DNA from: Arcobacter nitrofigilis DSM 7299
GTDB lineage: Bacteria > Campylobacterota > Campylobacteria > Campylobacterales > Arcobacteraceae
Direction of reading: 5' to 3'
Assembly: GCF_000092245.1 (NCBI RefSeq)
Contig: NC_014166.1
Coordinates: forward strand, 1,860,001 to 1,924,000
Length of the DNA stretch: 64,000 bases
The notes beneath the pieces are model-generated. The model was not told the origin of the DNA, searched no databases, and worked only from the letters and a program-made list of their open reading frames with translations. Every line of letters starts with the position of its first letter. The stretch's first letter is position 1. The translations under genes were made by a program, and so were the position numbers. Below, one piece after another: positions 1 through 8,675 of this stretch.

Positions 1-471
1 AATTGCTTCTAATTCCTTAGATACCTCATAACAACATTTTTGTATAGAAGGTCCTAAATAAGCAGAGATATTTTCTGCTTTACAGCCTAACTCATTTATC
101 ATTTTTAGTGCTGTTTTTTGAACAATATTTAAAAAAGTTGAATTTCTTCCAGCATGAACTACTGCTATTACTTTTTTATTCTCATCACTTAAAAAGATAG
201 GAATACAATCAGCAACCATAACCATGATTGGAAGATTTTTCTCTTTTGTAATCAATGCATCACAATTATCTATCAATAAAGGAGATTTAAGATCTACAAT
301 TTCTATATTTTCACCATGTACTTGGTTCATATATCTAAGATTATCATTATCAAAGTTATATTTTTTTGATAATGCTAATCTATTATCATCAACACTGCTT
401 TTTACATCATTTACATGATAAGCCATATTCCCATCTATTGTTGTGGTTATTATTTTCAAAATAGTGCTCAT
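1..471 (-). CDS. pgeF: PgeF/YfiH (DUF152) family protein, partial
   Basis: The reading frame is open from the ATG at 471 to the window edge, giving 157 residues of what is normally a protein of about 240. The family (YfiH/LACC1-type 'polyphenol oxidase', also called peptidoglycan editing factor) has copper or zinc binding sites and is linked to purine nucleoside cleavage and to removing wrongly built muropeptides. Visible signatures are MNQVHGENI near residue 49, the ADCIPI segment, HAGRN and GPSIQKCCYEV, which carry the conserved His and Cys ligands. The C-terminal part lies outside the window. It is truncated only by the window boundary. The family call is sound; the biochemical role is less certain. 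Confidence 0.85.
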   Translation of the reverse strand, partial: MSTILKIITTTIDGNMAYHVNDVKSSVDDNRLALSKKYNFDNDNLRYMNQVHGENIEIVDLKSPLLIDNCDALITKEKNLPIMVMVADCIPIFLSDENKKVIAVVHAGRNSTFLNIVQKTALKMINELGCKAENISAYLGPSIQKCCYEVSKELEAI

Positions 472-570
472 ATTATTCCCAAATTCTTTTTATATTAATT
501 TATCATAATATTTTTAATATCCTCTTATTTTTCTTTGGGTAGAATGTCTCTCTTTATTTTAAGGAAATCA

Positions 571-1380
571 ATGTCACAAGAAAAAGAAAAATTTTTAATA
601 TTTGGTAACCCTGTTGAACACTCAAAATCTCCTCAAATGCATAACAGTGCTTTTGAACATCTAAACATTAACTCTTATTATGATAAATATTTATTAACAG
701 ATGGAAAAAAGATAAAAGATACGTTCAATCATGAAAATGCAAAAGGAGCTAATATAACAGTTCCTTTCAAAGAAGATGCATTTAGACAAGCAGATGAAGT
801 TGTTGGAATAGCAAATGAAATTGAAGCTGTAAATACTTATATAAAAAAAGACAATAAAGTATTTGCTTACAATACAGATGCTCCTGGATTTATGAAAGCC
901 ATAAAAGATTTTGGCAAAATCAAATCTGTTCTTATCTTAGGTGCAGGTGGCACGGCAAAAGCCATAGCAATGGCACTAAAAGAAGAAAATATAGAAGTAA
1001 GAATTCTAAATAGAAGTGCAGAAAAACTTGCATTTTTTAAAACACAAGGTTTTAAAACATATACTTGGGGTAATTTTCAAATGAATCACTATGATTTAAT
1101 TGTAAATTCAACAAGTGCTGGATTAAAAGATGAAGACTATCCTATTAAAAAAACTACATTAGAAAGTATATTTTTAAATGCAAAATTTGTTTTTGACTGT
1201 ATTTATGGAAAAGAAACTCCATTTTTAAAACTTGCACGATTAGAAGGATTAAAAGTAAAAGATGGTGAAGATATGCTTCTTTATCAAGGTGTTTTAGCTT
1301 TTGAGCTATTTACTGATACTACTTTAGATAATCAAACTATAGAAATTATGAGAAAAAGTTTAAAAGAAGAGTCTCTGTAG
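571..1380 (+). CDS. aroE: shikimate dehydrogenase (NADP+)
   Basis: AroE reduces 3-dehydroshikimate to shikimate with NADPH in aromatic amino acid biosynthesis in the cytosol. The 269-residue product opens with the substrate-binding segment GNPVEHSKSP (residues 12-21). It has NITVPFK with the presumed catalytic Lys67, a NTDAPGF segment, and the Rossmann loop GAGGTAKA in the second domain. The frame is open further upstream to a TTG at 535, but the ATG at 571 is preceded by AAGGA at 561-565 and fits the family N-terminus, so I chose it. The stop codon lies in the loop of a strong terminator hairpin. The gene converges on the parvulin gene. Confidence 0.95.
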   Translation: MSQEKEKFLIFGNPVEHSKSPQMHNSAFEHLNINSYYDKYLLTDGKKIKDTFNHENAKGANITVPFKEDAFRQADEVVGIANEIEAVNTYIKKDNKVFAYNTDAPGFMKAIKDFGKIKSVLILGAGGTAKAIAMALKEENIEVRILNRSAEKLAFFKTQGFKTYTWGNFQMNHYDLIVNSTSAGLKDEDYPIKKTTLESIFLNAKFVFDCIYGKETPFLKLARLEGLKVKDGEDMLLYQGVLAFELFTDTTLDNQTIEIMRKSLKEESL

Positions 1381-1395
1381 AGACTCTTCTTTTTA
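1365..1395 (+). terminator. intrinsic terminator of aroE
   Basis: A perfect 11-bp stem (AGAAGAGTCTC with GAGACTCTTCT, 1365-1375 and 1380-1390) closes a TGTA loop and is followed by a T-rich run. The last aroE codons are inside the left arm and the stop codon TAG spans loop and stem. It lies between convergent genes, so it may also stop minus-strand transcription. Confidence 0.9.
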
Positions 1396-1398
1396 TTT

Positions 1399-2292
1399 CT
1401 AATAAATTTTAATAACTGCTTTTTCTTTAAGTTCTTTTATTTTATTTATAGCCCAAGTTTTTACAGTTTTTTTAACATACTCTTCTTTTACTTTATCTTT
1501 TACCCCTTCAAAAGTACTATTGTACTCAGGAATATCATTTAAGATATAAAAAATTTCATATCCAAATTCTGTTTTTATTGGTTTATTTGTAAAAAAACCT
1601 CTTTTTTTATCTTTTAAAATTGGACTTAACTCACTATTTAATACAGACAAAGGTATTTTTCCAAAATAACCACTATTTTTAGCAGTTGGAGCCAATGAGT
1701 ATTTTTTTGCAAGTATTGAAAACTCTTGAAGTATATCTTTTGCATTTTGTAATTTTTTTATAATTTCTTTAGCTAAAGATAGTTTTTCAACTACTATACT
1801 TAAAAGTTCAATTTGTGCTGGTGTATCATATTTGTATCTTCTATCATTGTAATATTTTTCTAGTTCTTTATCACTTGGTAACAGTTGTTCCGCTTTTTGT
1901 GTAAGTAAAAAATCAAATGCTAATAATCCTTTTTTACTATTTAGTTGTTCTTGAGTATAACCTTTTATGCTCTTTTGTTTAACTATATCGGCAAGGTTTT
2001 CATTACCTTCTTTATTATCATTTTCATCTGACATTTTTAAAATATGTTTTAATACTTTTTTGTACTCTTCACTTTTTACAATATCAGTTTTTAGTGCATA
2101 ATCACTTACTAATCTTTTTTCTATTAGTTTATTCAGAATATTTTTTTGTATTTGATTATCTAAAGTTTTAAAATTATTTGGTGCAACTTCACTTGTCACA
2201 TTTCCCCCATTTACAACTGCTAAAATATCACTTGCATAAGTTGATGAGAATAAAGATACAACTATAGATAAGGTATATACTAATTTTTTCAC
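1399..2292 (-). CDS. periplasmic peptidyl-prolyl cis-trans isomerase, parvulin (SurA/PEB4-like)
   Basis: This 297-residue protein has an N-terminal signal peptide (MKK, hydrophobic stretch, likely cleavage after TYA near residue 20), a SurA_N-like helical part and a C-terminal parvulin domain at about 150-260 (AQIELLSIVV, FSILAKKYSLAPTAKNSGYFG, IKTEFGYEIFYI). Members such as Campylobacter PEB4 chaperone outer-membrane proteins in the periplasm. The start is GTG, with AAAGGA upstream; an ATG at 2294 is out of frame. It stands alone, downstream of haoA on the same strand but separated by 64 bp. The fold is clear; substrate range and exact orthology to PEB4 or SurA are inferred. Confidence 0.88.
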   Translation of the reverse strand: MKKLVYTLSIVVSLFSSTYASDILAVVNGGNVTSEVAPNNFKTLDNQIQKNILNKLIEKRLVSDYALKTDIVKSEEYKKVLKHILKMSDENDNKEGNENLADIVKQKSIKGYTQEQLNSKKGLLAFDFLLTQKAEQLLPSDKELEKYYNDRRYKYDTPAQIELLSIVVEKLSLAKEIIKKLQNAKDILQEFSILAKKYSLAPTAKNSGYFGKIPLSVLNSELSPILKDKKRGFFTNKPIKTEFGYEIFYILNDIPEYNSTFEGVKDKVKEEYVKKTVKTWAINKIKELKEKAVIKIY

Positions 2293-2356
2293 ATTCTATC
2301 CTTTTAGAATATGCAGAAGGAAAATTTTTCTCCTTCTACATTAAATAAAAATCAAT

Positions 2357-3706
2357 TTATTCTTCGATTTTACCTGATTTGATTCTTTTTTCATAAATGA
2401 TTTTAAGTTCTCTAATATCTTGTTGAACTTCAAATACTCCATGCCAGTGAGCATAATCTGGAGCACCCATTAATGCACCTTGTCTCATTCTTCTACCTTC
2501 ATGATGCCATAAATGATACCAAATTTTAAATGCTTTATCAGACCATTTATCTTTATGCATTAAACCTTTTTTAGTCAATTCATCTATCATTTTTTTAGCA
2601 TCAGTTGCATAAGTATTGTATAGTTCAACATGTTTATCTGCCATATTAAAAAAGTTTTTAGTATGTGTTGTTGTATGACAAGAAACACAAACTTGTTCCA
2701 TCTCAGTACGCGCAACAGCACTTCCATCTGGATTACCAGCTAAAGCATTACCTTTAGTGATTTTTCCATTTTCAAAATCTTTCACAGCTGTTTCATATCC
2801 ACCTTCTCTTGTTTTAGAAATTGGCATCCAAACATTCCATTTAAGTCGTTTACTAACATTATGTGTTGTTTTTAGATTACCAATACCACTCATATGACAA
2901 GTAGCACAAGTTGGTGCTCTATAATCACCTGGTTCCCAAGCATCTGGTGCTGAATCATATTTCCATGTACTACCTTCACTATTAAAAATATGTCCATGCA
3001 TTGAATTATTGTATATCTCAATATCTGGATGATCAGGTCCTAAGTGACAAGATGCACAAGCTGCTGGTTTTCTTGCTTCTTCAATAGAAAACTTATGCCC
3101 TGAGTGACAAGATTTACAGTTACCTACACCACCATCTGGATAAACATTTCCAATACCATAGTTTGGCCATGTTTCAGCAGTAGGTCTTTTGTCTTTTCCA
3201 AGTTTTATAATTGAACCATGACATTGCATACAACCTGTTGCTTCTGGAGAGTGTTTTAAATCTGGATGATTTCTACCTTCAAAATACTCCATAAGTGATA
3301 TCATTCCTTCTTTAGCTTGAATCTGAAGTGCAGCTCTTGCATGACCACTTTGTTGAAATTCTTTTACTTCATTAGGGTGACATCTTTCACATGTTTTTGG
3401 ACTTACTAATGATGATACAAAAATCTCAGTACCTTTTATACCTTCACAATTTTGTGCTGCCATAGGGCTATCTTTTTTAACACTATGACAGTCAATACAG
3501 CTCACGCCTACATGTCCATGTCTACTCTCTTTCCAGTCATTTACATGACCAGGAGTTAATTTTGCATGACATTCAACACAACTTTTTCCAGCCTCCGTTA
3601 AACCACGATCAACTTTTAAAGTTTTAACATTTGTAAGATCTCCAACATTTGCTGCAAATGCTATTACTCCAAATGAAAGAAATATAAATAACATTCTTTT
3701 TAACAT
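2357..3706 (-). CDS. haoA: octaheme hydroxylamine oxidoreductase-family cytochrome c (epsilon-Hao)
   Basis: The 449-residue exported protein carries eight CxxCH haem motifs (CVECH near residue 43, then CIDCH, CERCH, CMQCH, CKSCH, CASCH, CATCH, CVSCH) after a signal peptide ending about AFA. Its C-terminal segment (WYHLWHHEGRR and DYAHWHGVFEVQ) matches the Hao family. In Campylobacterota these enzymes pair with HaoC and are reported to reduce nitrite or hydroxylamine to ammonium rather than oxidise hydroxylamine. The frame extends 15 codons upstream, but the ATG at 3706 has AAAGGAAG in front and starts a good signal peptide. haoC lies 25 bp upstream, in the same operon. Whether a haem-crosslinking Tyr is present needs alignment. 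Confidence 0.9.
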   Translation of the reverse strand: MLKRMLFIFLSFGVIAFAANVGDLTNVKTLKVDRGLTEAGKSCVECHAKLTPGHVNDWKESRHGHVGVSCIDCHSVKKDSPMAAQNCEGIKGTEIFVSSLVSPKTCERCHPNEVKEFQQSGHARAALQIQAKEGMISLMEYFEGRNHPDLKHSPEATGCMQCHGSIIKLGKDKRPTAETWPNYGIGNVYPDGGVGNCKSCHSGHKFSIEEARKPAACASCHLGPDHPDIEIYNNSMHGHIFNSEGSTWKYDSAPDAWEPGDYRAPTCATCHMSGIGNLKTTHNVSKRLKWNVWMPISKTREGGYETAVKDFENGKITKGNALAGNPDGSAVARTEMEQVCVSCHTTTHTKNFFNMADKHVELYNTYATDAKKMIDELTKKGLMHKDKWSDKAFKIWYHLWHHEGRRMRQGALMGAPDYAHWHGVFEVQQDIRELKIIYEKRIKSGKIEE

Positions 3707-3731
3707 TTTACTTCCTTTTTGTGTATCAAAT

Positions 3732-4277
3732 TTATTTTTTAATATAATCACCTAAAATATGATGACCAACATTCTTATGACATTCAACACATTTTTTATC
3801 TGTTCTTTTTTCAAAATACTCTTTGTGTGCGATAAAAGCTTTAGTATTACTAGATGTTGCATTTTGTAAGTTTGCATGACAATTCATACAACCTGAATCA
3901 AAAACAAATCTTTTTGCGTGTTTTCTTTTATCTTCCCAATCAATAGATTCAAGATCTCCGAAATTTTGTACTCGAACATCATGTAAACCTGTTTTTGCTT
4001 TTTCAAAAAGGTAATTAGCAAGTGAATCATGGGGTAAATGACAATCAACACATTTGGCTCGTACACCATTAATATTATTTCCACCATGTGCATCACGATA
4101 ATATGAATTTGCCATTGGTTGCATAGTATGACACATCGTACAAAACTTATCACCTGAAGTTTTCTCTACTCCAACAGCTACACCAAAAGAAAAAAGTAGA
4201 CCAATAATGCCACCTAAGACAAATATTCCTATAATGAACCATAAAGACTTAATTTTTTTTTCTGTATTACAGGACAT
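3732..4277 (-). CDS. haoC: tetraheme NapC/NirT/NrfH-family quinol dehydrogenase (HaoC)
   Basis: This 181-residue membrane-anchored cytochrome has one N-terminal transmembrane helix (about 12-35) and four CxxCH motifs: CTMCH (46-50), CVDCH, CMNCH and CVECH. The NapC/NrfH family takes electrons from menaquinol and hands them to a periplasmic reductase. Its position directly upstream of the octaheme protein indicates the HaoCA module. The ATG at 4277 has AGGAG about 8 bp upstream. A perfect 18-bp palindrome lies just 21 bp upstream of the start codon. The family call is secure; the donor and acceptor are inferred from context. Confidence 0.92.
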   Translation of the reverse strand: MSCNTEKKIKSLWFIIGIFVLGGIIGLLFSFGVAVGVEKTSGDKFCTMCHTMQPMANSYYRDAHGGNNINGVRAKCVDCHLPHDSLANYLFEKAKTGLHDVRVQNFGDLESIDWEDKRKHAKRFVFDSGCMNCHANLQNATSSNTKAFIAHKEYFEKRTDKKCVECHKNVGHHILGDYIKK

Positions 4278-4297
4278 AAAAACTCCTAATTATTATA

Positions 4298-4315
4298 ACT
4301 TTGATTAATCAAAGT
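4298..4315. promoter_or_regulatory. 18-bp perfect palindrome upstream of haoC
   Basis: ACTTTGATTAATCAAAGT is a perfect inverted repeat 21 bp before the haoC start codon. Its core TTGAT-TA-ATCAA resembles a Crp/Fnr-type half-site pair but with a 2-bp spacer instead of the usual 4 bp. It could be an operator or an mRNA leader hairpin. Confidence 0.5.
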
Positions 4316-4553
4316 AAAAGATGGTAATTAAATCATCTAACTCAAAATTTACTATTTATAAAATAAATTATGTTTATATTTTTATACCTAGTTTATAAAA
4401 TATTCTTTTATAATAGTAAAGGGAAAGTAGTCAAAATAACCTCCTTTTATTTACTTTGATTTTAATAATAATTAACCTCATAAGATAAATATAAAATTTA
4501 TAAGTTAATTTTATTATTAAAGAATATTTTAACTAAATGAAAATAGAAAAAAA

Positions 4554-4567
4554 TTGACCAAGGTCAA
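4554..4567. promoter_or_regulatory. candidate Crp/Fnr-family binding site
   Basis: TTGACC-AA-GGTCAA is an inverted repeat matching the TTGAN-N4-NTCAA layout of Fnr/Dnr/Nss-type regulators. It lies 277 bp upstream of haoC and 160 bp upstream of the ygiB-like gene, so the target is uncertain. Control of a nitrogen-oxide reductase operon by such a regulator would be typical. Confidence 0.5.
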
Positions 4568-4727
4568 GAAATGAATAGTAATTCACTAAGAAATTACTCT
4601 TTAATTACAAGATAAAAACTTTTTTATTAAGCAAACAAAAAGATTATTCATCTTTTATTAACAAAATTTCGATAAAATATCTCAAATAATTTAATAAATA
4701 ATTTTTTAAATAATGCGAAGGAACTAT

Positions 4728-5367
4728 ATGAAACATATAAAAAAAATATCAGACTATGCGATTGTTGGTGGATTAGGTGCAATACTCATCACTGGGCTAG
4801 TTGGATGTGGAGATAACTCAAATAATAATAAAGATGGTCAAGACAGTACCTTTACAAATGCTAGTCAAAAACAAGCGGCATTTGTAGTTATTGAAGAGAG
4901 TAAAGATGGTAAATACAAAATAGTAGATGAATTTCCCTCTTCTAAAACAACAATTGTATTAAGAAAACCAGATGGAAGTGAGAAAATTCTTAGCCAAAAT
5001 GAAATACAAAAATTAGTAAAAGAAGAAGAAGTGAAAATAGACAATGGAACTTCTGCTTTAACAAACCCTGAAATGTCAAGTGGAGGAATGGGTCTTGGGG
5101 GAGTTTTATTATCTTCAATTGCAGGAGCAATGATTGGTTCATGGATTGGAAATAAGTTGTTCAATAACCAAAACTTTCAATCGCAAAGAAGAACTCAGTA
5201 CAAATCACCTCAAACGTATTCTAAAAGTCAAAGTTCATTTACAAAAGCTGCTAATACAAGTAAAACTTCTACTTCAAGTAAAAAGAGTGGTTTTTTTTGG
5301 AGGAGGAAGTTCTTCTAAATCTAGCTCATCTTTTGGTTCTAGATCTTCTGGTTTCTTTGGTGGTTGA
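4728..5367 (+). pseudogene. YgiB-like (UPF0441/DUF1190-type) lipoprotein, split by a frameshift in a T8 tract
   Basis: The ATG at 4728 follows AAGGAAC and starts a lipoprotein (signal peptide, lipobox LVGC at about residues 25-28) with a low-complexity middle, a Gly-rich membrane-like stretch (GGMGLGGVLLSSIAGAMIG) and a Ser/Thr/Gln-rich tail. In the original frame it stops at 5318 after KSGFFWRRKFF. Removing one T from the run at 5291-5298 joins it to GGGSSSKSSSSFGSRSSGFFGG ending at 5367, a Gly/Ser tail typical of YgiB proteins, just 3 bp before the next gene. The joined product is about 212 residues. The YgiC-like gene next door supports the YgiB identity. Phase variation, slippage and sequencing error are all possible. 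Confidence 0.7.
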
Positions 5368-5370
5368 TTA

Positions 5371-6549
5371 ATGAAATTACAAAAATTAAAACCTCTTACA
5401 AATGAATACTTAGAATCAATAGGATTTGTTTGGCATACAGATGAAGATGAAACTTCATATATATCAGATGAGATAATTCAAGTAAGTGAAGATGAAGCAA
5501 ATGCTTATTATGAAGCTACAAATGAGTTATATGACATGTTTTGTGAAGCTGGGGATTATGTTATAGAAAATAATCTCTTTCATGAAATAAATATACCATT
5601 TAACTTAGTAAACCTTATAAAAGAATCTTGGGAAAATGATGTTCACTGGCATCTATACTCAAGATTTGATTTAGCTGGTGGGATAGATGGAAAGCCTATA
5701 AAGTTAATTGAATTTAATGCAGATACACCAACAGCAGTTTTTGAAACAGCAATTATTCAATGGGCTATGCTAAAAGCTAATAATTTAGATGAAGCAAGTC
5801 AATTTAACAACTTATATGATGCATTAAAAGATAATTTTAAAAGAATTATCACTATGGAAGATGATATAGAGAAGTTTGAAGAATTTTACAAAGATTTAGG
5901 TTGGAAAATACTTTTTTCTTCTATTGCTTCTAGCAGTGAAGATATTAATACAACTAAGCTCTTACAGCACATTGCTACAGAAGCTGGTTTTAACACTGAT
6001 TTTGAATATATTGACAAAGTTCAATTCAATGATCAAGGTATTTATAAAGATGATATAAACTTTGAGTTTTGGTTTAAACTTATACCTTGGGAAAATATTG
6101 CCATAGATGAAAGTGAACTAGCTTTGATTTTAGAAGATATTATTGCCAATAAAAAAGCAATCGTTTTCAATCCAGCTTATACTTTAATGTTTCAATCAAA
6201 AGGTTTTATGAAAATACTTTGGGATTTATACCCAAATCATCCACTTTTGCTTGAAACTTCATTTGAACCTCTTGTTGGGAAAAAACAAGTTGAAAAAAGA
6301 TGTTTTGGAAGAGAAGGTGCAAATGTTGCTATTATAAATAGTGACAATTCACTAGATATGAAAACTGATGGTGATTATGAAGGATTTAAAGCCATCTACC
6401 AAGAGTATGTAGAACTTCCAACAGATGAAAATGGAGCTTCTTACCAAGCTGGAGTATTTTATGCTTATGAAGCTTGCGCTTTAGGATTTAGAAAAGGTGG
6501 AAAAATACTAAACAATATGTCAAAATTTGTAGGACATATTATCAAATAG
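5371..6549 (+). CDS. glutathionylspermidine synthase-family ATP-grasp protein (YgiC-like)
   Basis: At 392 residues this matches the length of E. coli YgiC/YjfC, ATP-grasp homologues of the C-terminal synthetase domain of glutathionylspermidine synthase. Visible segments are RFDLAGG and KLIEFNADTPTAVFE near residues 105-135 and KKQVEKRCFGREGANVAI near 310-325. The family forms amide bonds using ATP, but the substrates of YgiC-type proteins are unknown. It follows the ygiB-like lipoprotein by 3 bp, and this pairing is conserved in other proteobacteria. A perfect hairpin follows the stop codon. The family assignment is firm; the function is open. Confidence 0.85.
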   Translation: MKLQKLKPLTNEYLESIGFVWHTDEDETSYISDEIIQVSEDEANAYYEATNELYDMFCEAGDYVIENNLFHEINIPFNLVNLIKESWENDVHWHLYSRFDLAGGIDGKPIKLIEFNADTPTAVFETAIIQWAMLKANNLDEASQFNNLYDALKDNFKRIITMEDDIEKFEEFYKDLGWKILFSSIASSSEDINTTKLLQHIATEAGFNTDFEYIDKVQFNDQGIYKDDINFEFWFKLIPWENIAIDESELALILEDIIANKKAIVFNPAYTLMFQSKGFMKILWDLYPNHPLLLETSFEPLVGKKQVEKRCFGREGANVAIINSDNSLDMKTDGDYEGFKAIYQEYVELPTDENGASYQAGVFYAYEACALGFRKGGKILNNMSKFVGHIIK

Positions 6550-6554
6550 TTTAA

Positions 6555-6586
6555 CTAAACTGTAAAGAAGTTTCTTTACAGTTTAG
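6555..6586. terminator. 15-bp hairpin between convergent genes
   Basis: CTAAACTGTAAAGAA (6555-6569) pairs perfectly with 6572-6586 across a 2-nt gap. It overlaps the stop codon of the minus-strand kinase gene. No strong T-run follows on either side, so it is a probable bidirectional terminator or 3'-end hairpin rather than a textbook intrinsic terminator. Confidence 0.6.
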
Positions 6587-8612
6587 CTAGTTCAATTATA
6601 AAATTTGCTCCACGATATAGTTTTTTATTATGAGTAAATTCACTATTTTCCACATGAATTTTACCTTTCATACTATCTGAAATAATTTGATATGTCATAT
6701 ACAAACCTAATCCAGTACCTTGTGTTTTATCTTTAGTTGTAAAATATGGTTCAAATATTTTATTTACAAGACTCTCATCTACTCCACCAGCACTATCTTT
6801 GATACTAATATAAGCCTTATCTTTTGATGAATAAGTTTTAATAAATATAATTCTATTACTTTCATCTTTTTGTTTCTCTTTTAAGGCATCTTTTGCATTG
6901 TTTAATATGTTAACTAAAGCTTGAATAAGTTCATTTAAATAGTTATCTAAAAAAATATTTTTTTCGAAATCTTTTATAATAATCAGTTTATGATTATGAA
7001 CAGAAGCATCTAAAATATTTAAAGCTTGTTTTACTGAATCATTTATATCAAAATTAACTAGCTTTTTTTCACCTTTTACATAATTTCTAAAATCATCAAT
7101 TACTTGTGATAGATATTGGGTATTTTTGACAATATTATCTGTTAAGTCAAATAAATCTTGATCTTCTAAAATATTCAATTCTTTTTTCAAATGTATACTG
7201 CTTGCAGCAACAGAGATTGAACTTAAAGGTTGTCGCCATTGATGGGCAATATTTCCAATCATCTCTCCTAAAGCTACCATTTTAGATTGTTCTTCAAGGA
7301 CTTTGTTCTTTTTTGCTATCTCTTCTGTCCTAGCTTTTACTTTTAATTCTAACTTTTCATTTAACTCTTTTAACTCTTTTGTTTTTTCTTGAACTTTGTT
7401 TTCAAGAGTTGAATTTGCTTTTTCTAGTTCATATTGTTTATTCTTTAAACTCTCTTCATAATCTAAAAATTTTCCATTGATTTTTTTTGAAATTAGATAT
7501 GAAATAATACTAACAATAATTAAAATTATAATTGAGATAATTAATATGTTTAATATTACATCTTTTATTTCATGAGTTTCTTTTTCTTTAAATTTTTCAA
7601 CATTACTATGAATATCTTCTAAATAAACTCCAGTACCAATAACCCAATCCCAGTCTTTGATATATCTTACAAATCCAATCTTTTTTAAGATTTTTGTACC
7701 ATTTGGTTTAGTCCAATGATACTCTACAAAAGAACCATTTTCATCTTTTAAAGCTGCTTTTATAAATAAATCACTTAAAAGAGCACCTGTCTTCTTGTCT
7801 AATTCTGTATTTATTTTTCCTATATCAGATTTTTTGTATGGATGTTCTAGAAGTACACGATTTGTTGATATAGTCCAAATATAACCATAATTAGGATATT
7901 TGAAAAGTTTTAATCTATCTAAGGCTTCTTTCTTTATATTTTTTTCAAAATCATCCATATATTCACCATATCCAATAAACCAATTATAAGGTGGAAAGCT
8001 TTTTATAAATGAAGTTTTTTCTATTTGCTCTTTATTATTAGTTAGTTTATGCCATTTATAGTGAACAAAACCCTCTTTTTTTTCACTTATAACTTTTACA
8101 AACTCTTTCCCATAATATTTATTATCAATATCTTTTATTAAATAGACATTTGTTCCCTCTTTTTCAGGAGTAGCTGGTAGCATTTTAGCAATTGTTTCAG
8201 TATCACTTTTTATTTCTGCAACAAAAAAATAGCCAGTATTGCCAAATCTTACTTTTCTAAGTGTTTCTAAAATCTTTTTTTGTAACTCTTCTTTAGGAAG
8301 TTTATCTTTTTCTTTTTCATATATTTTATTAGCTAAAGAATAAGCCATATAGACTCTATCTTTAAGTTTTTGTTTAAATCTCTTAGGGGCTTCAGTTTTT
8401 TTATATTCTATATAATTATATATACTATCAATTTGAGTTTTTATATGTTGTTTTTGTAGTTCTAGTTCTTGGTGGCTAAGATTTAATATATTCTTATTAT
8501 AGTTTTCGTATAAAATAGAAATCGTGATTGAAGACATAGCAATTATTGTAGTAAAAATAAAAAATATTGGAACAATAATAATTAATTTAGTTACATTAGT
8601 TTTTTTAGCCAT
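6576..8612 (-). CDS. membrane sensor histidine kinase with periplasmic Cache domains
   Basis: The 678-residue protein has a TM helix at about 9-33, a large periplasmic part with two similar Cache-type units (FGNTGYFFVAE, WFIGYGEYMDDFE; then YGYIWTIST, WVIGTGVYLEDI), a second TM at about 352-375, a long coiled coil (380-440), and a kinase core. The H-box MIGNIAHQWRQP places the phospho-acceptor at His457. The ATPase domain shows NILNNAKDAL (N), DSAGGV (G1) and TGLGLYM (G2). Cache domains usually bind small metabolites. No response regulator is adjacent, so it is an orphan here. The ligand is unknown. Confidence 0.9.
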   Translation of the reverse strand: MAKKTNVTKLIIIVPIFFIFTTIIAMSSITISILYENYNKNILNLSHQELELQKQHIKTQIDSIYNYIEYKKTEAPKRFKQKLKDRVYMAYSLANKIYEKEKDKLPKEELQKKILETLRKVRFGNTGYFFVAEIKSDTETIAKMLPATPEKEGTNVYLIKDIDNKYYGKEFVKVISEKKEGFVHYKWHKLTNNKEQIEKTSFIKSFPPYNWFIGYGEYMDDFEKNIKKEALDRLKLFKYPNYGYIWTISTNRVLLEHPYKKSDIGKINTELDKKTGALLSDLFIKAALKDENGSFVEYHWTKPNGTKILKKIGFVRYIKDWDWVIGTGVYLEDIHSNVEKFKEKETHEIKDVILNILIISIIILIIVSIISYLISKKINGKFLDYEESLKNKQYELEKANSTLENKVQEKTKELKELNEKLELKVKARTEEIAKKNKVLEEQSKMVALGEMIGNIAHQWRQPLSSISVAASSIHLKKELNILEDQDLFDLTDNIVKNTQYLSQVIDDFRNYVKGEKKLVNFDINDSVKQALNILDASVHNHKLIIIKDFEKNIFLDNYLNELIQALVNILNNAKDALKEKQKDESNRIIFIKTYSSKDKAYISIKDSAGGVDESLVNKIFEPYFTTKDKTQGTGLGLYMTYQIISDSMKGKIHVENSEFTHNKKLYRGANFIIELAKL

Positions 8613-8675
8613 CTTAACCCCAATGTTATATCTTATATTATCATTAGAAATTTTATTTAATTTTTGTTATTTATA

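Larger units (their letters stand above)
4278..4727. other. 450-bp divergent intergenic region
   Basis: This very AT-rich gap separates haoCA (minus) from the ygiB-like gene (plus). Besides the palindrome at 4298-4315 and the Fnr-like site at 4554-4567, I see no ORF or RNA gene that I can support. It should hold both promoters. Confidence 0.6.

Noticed and set aside
224-418. Plus-strand ORF in the first 470 bp
   Set aside because: It lies opposite the clearly conserved pgeF frame and has no RBS or family features.
3884-4153. 89-codon minus-strand ORF inside haoC
   Set aside because: It is a shifted frame within haoC; the CxxCH-bearing frame is the real gene.
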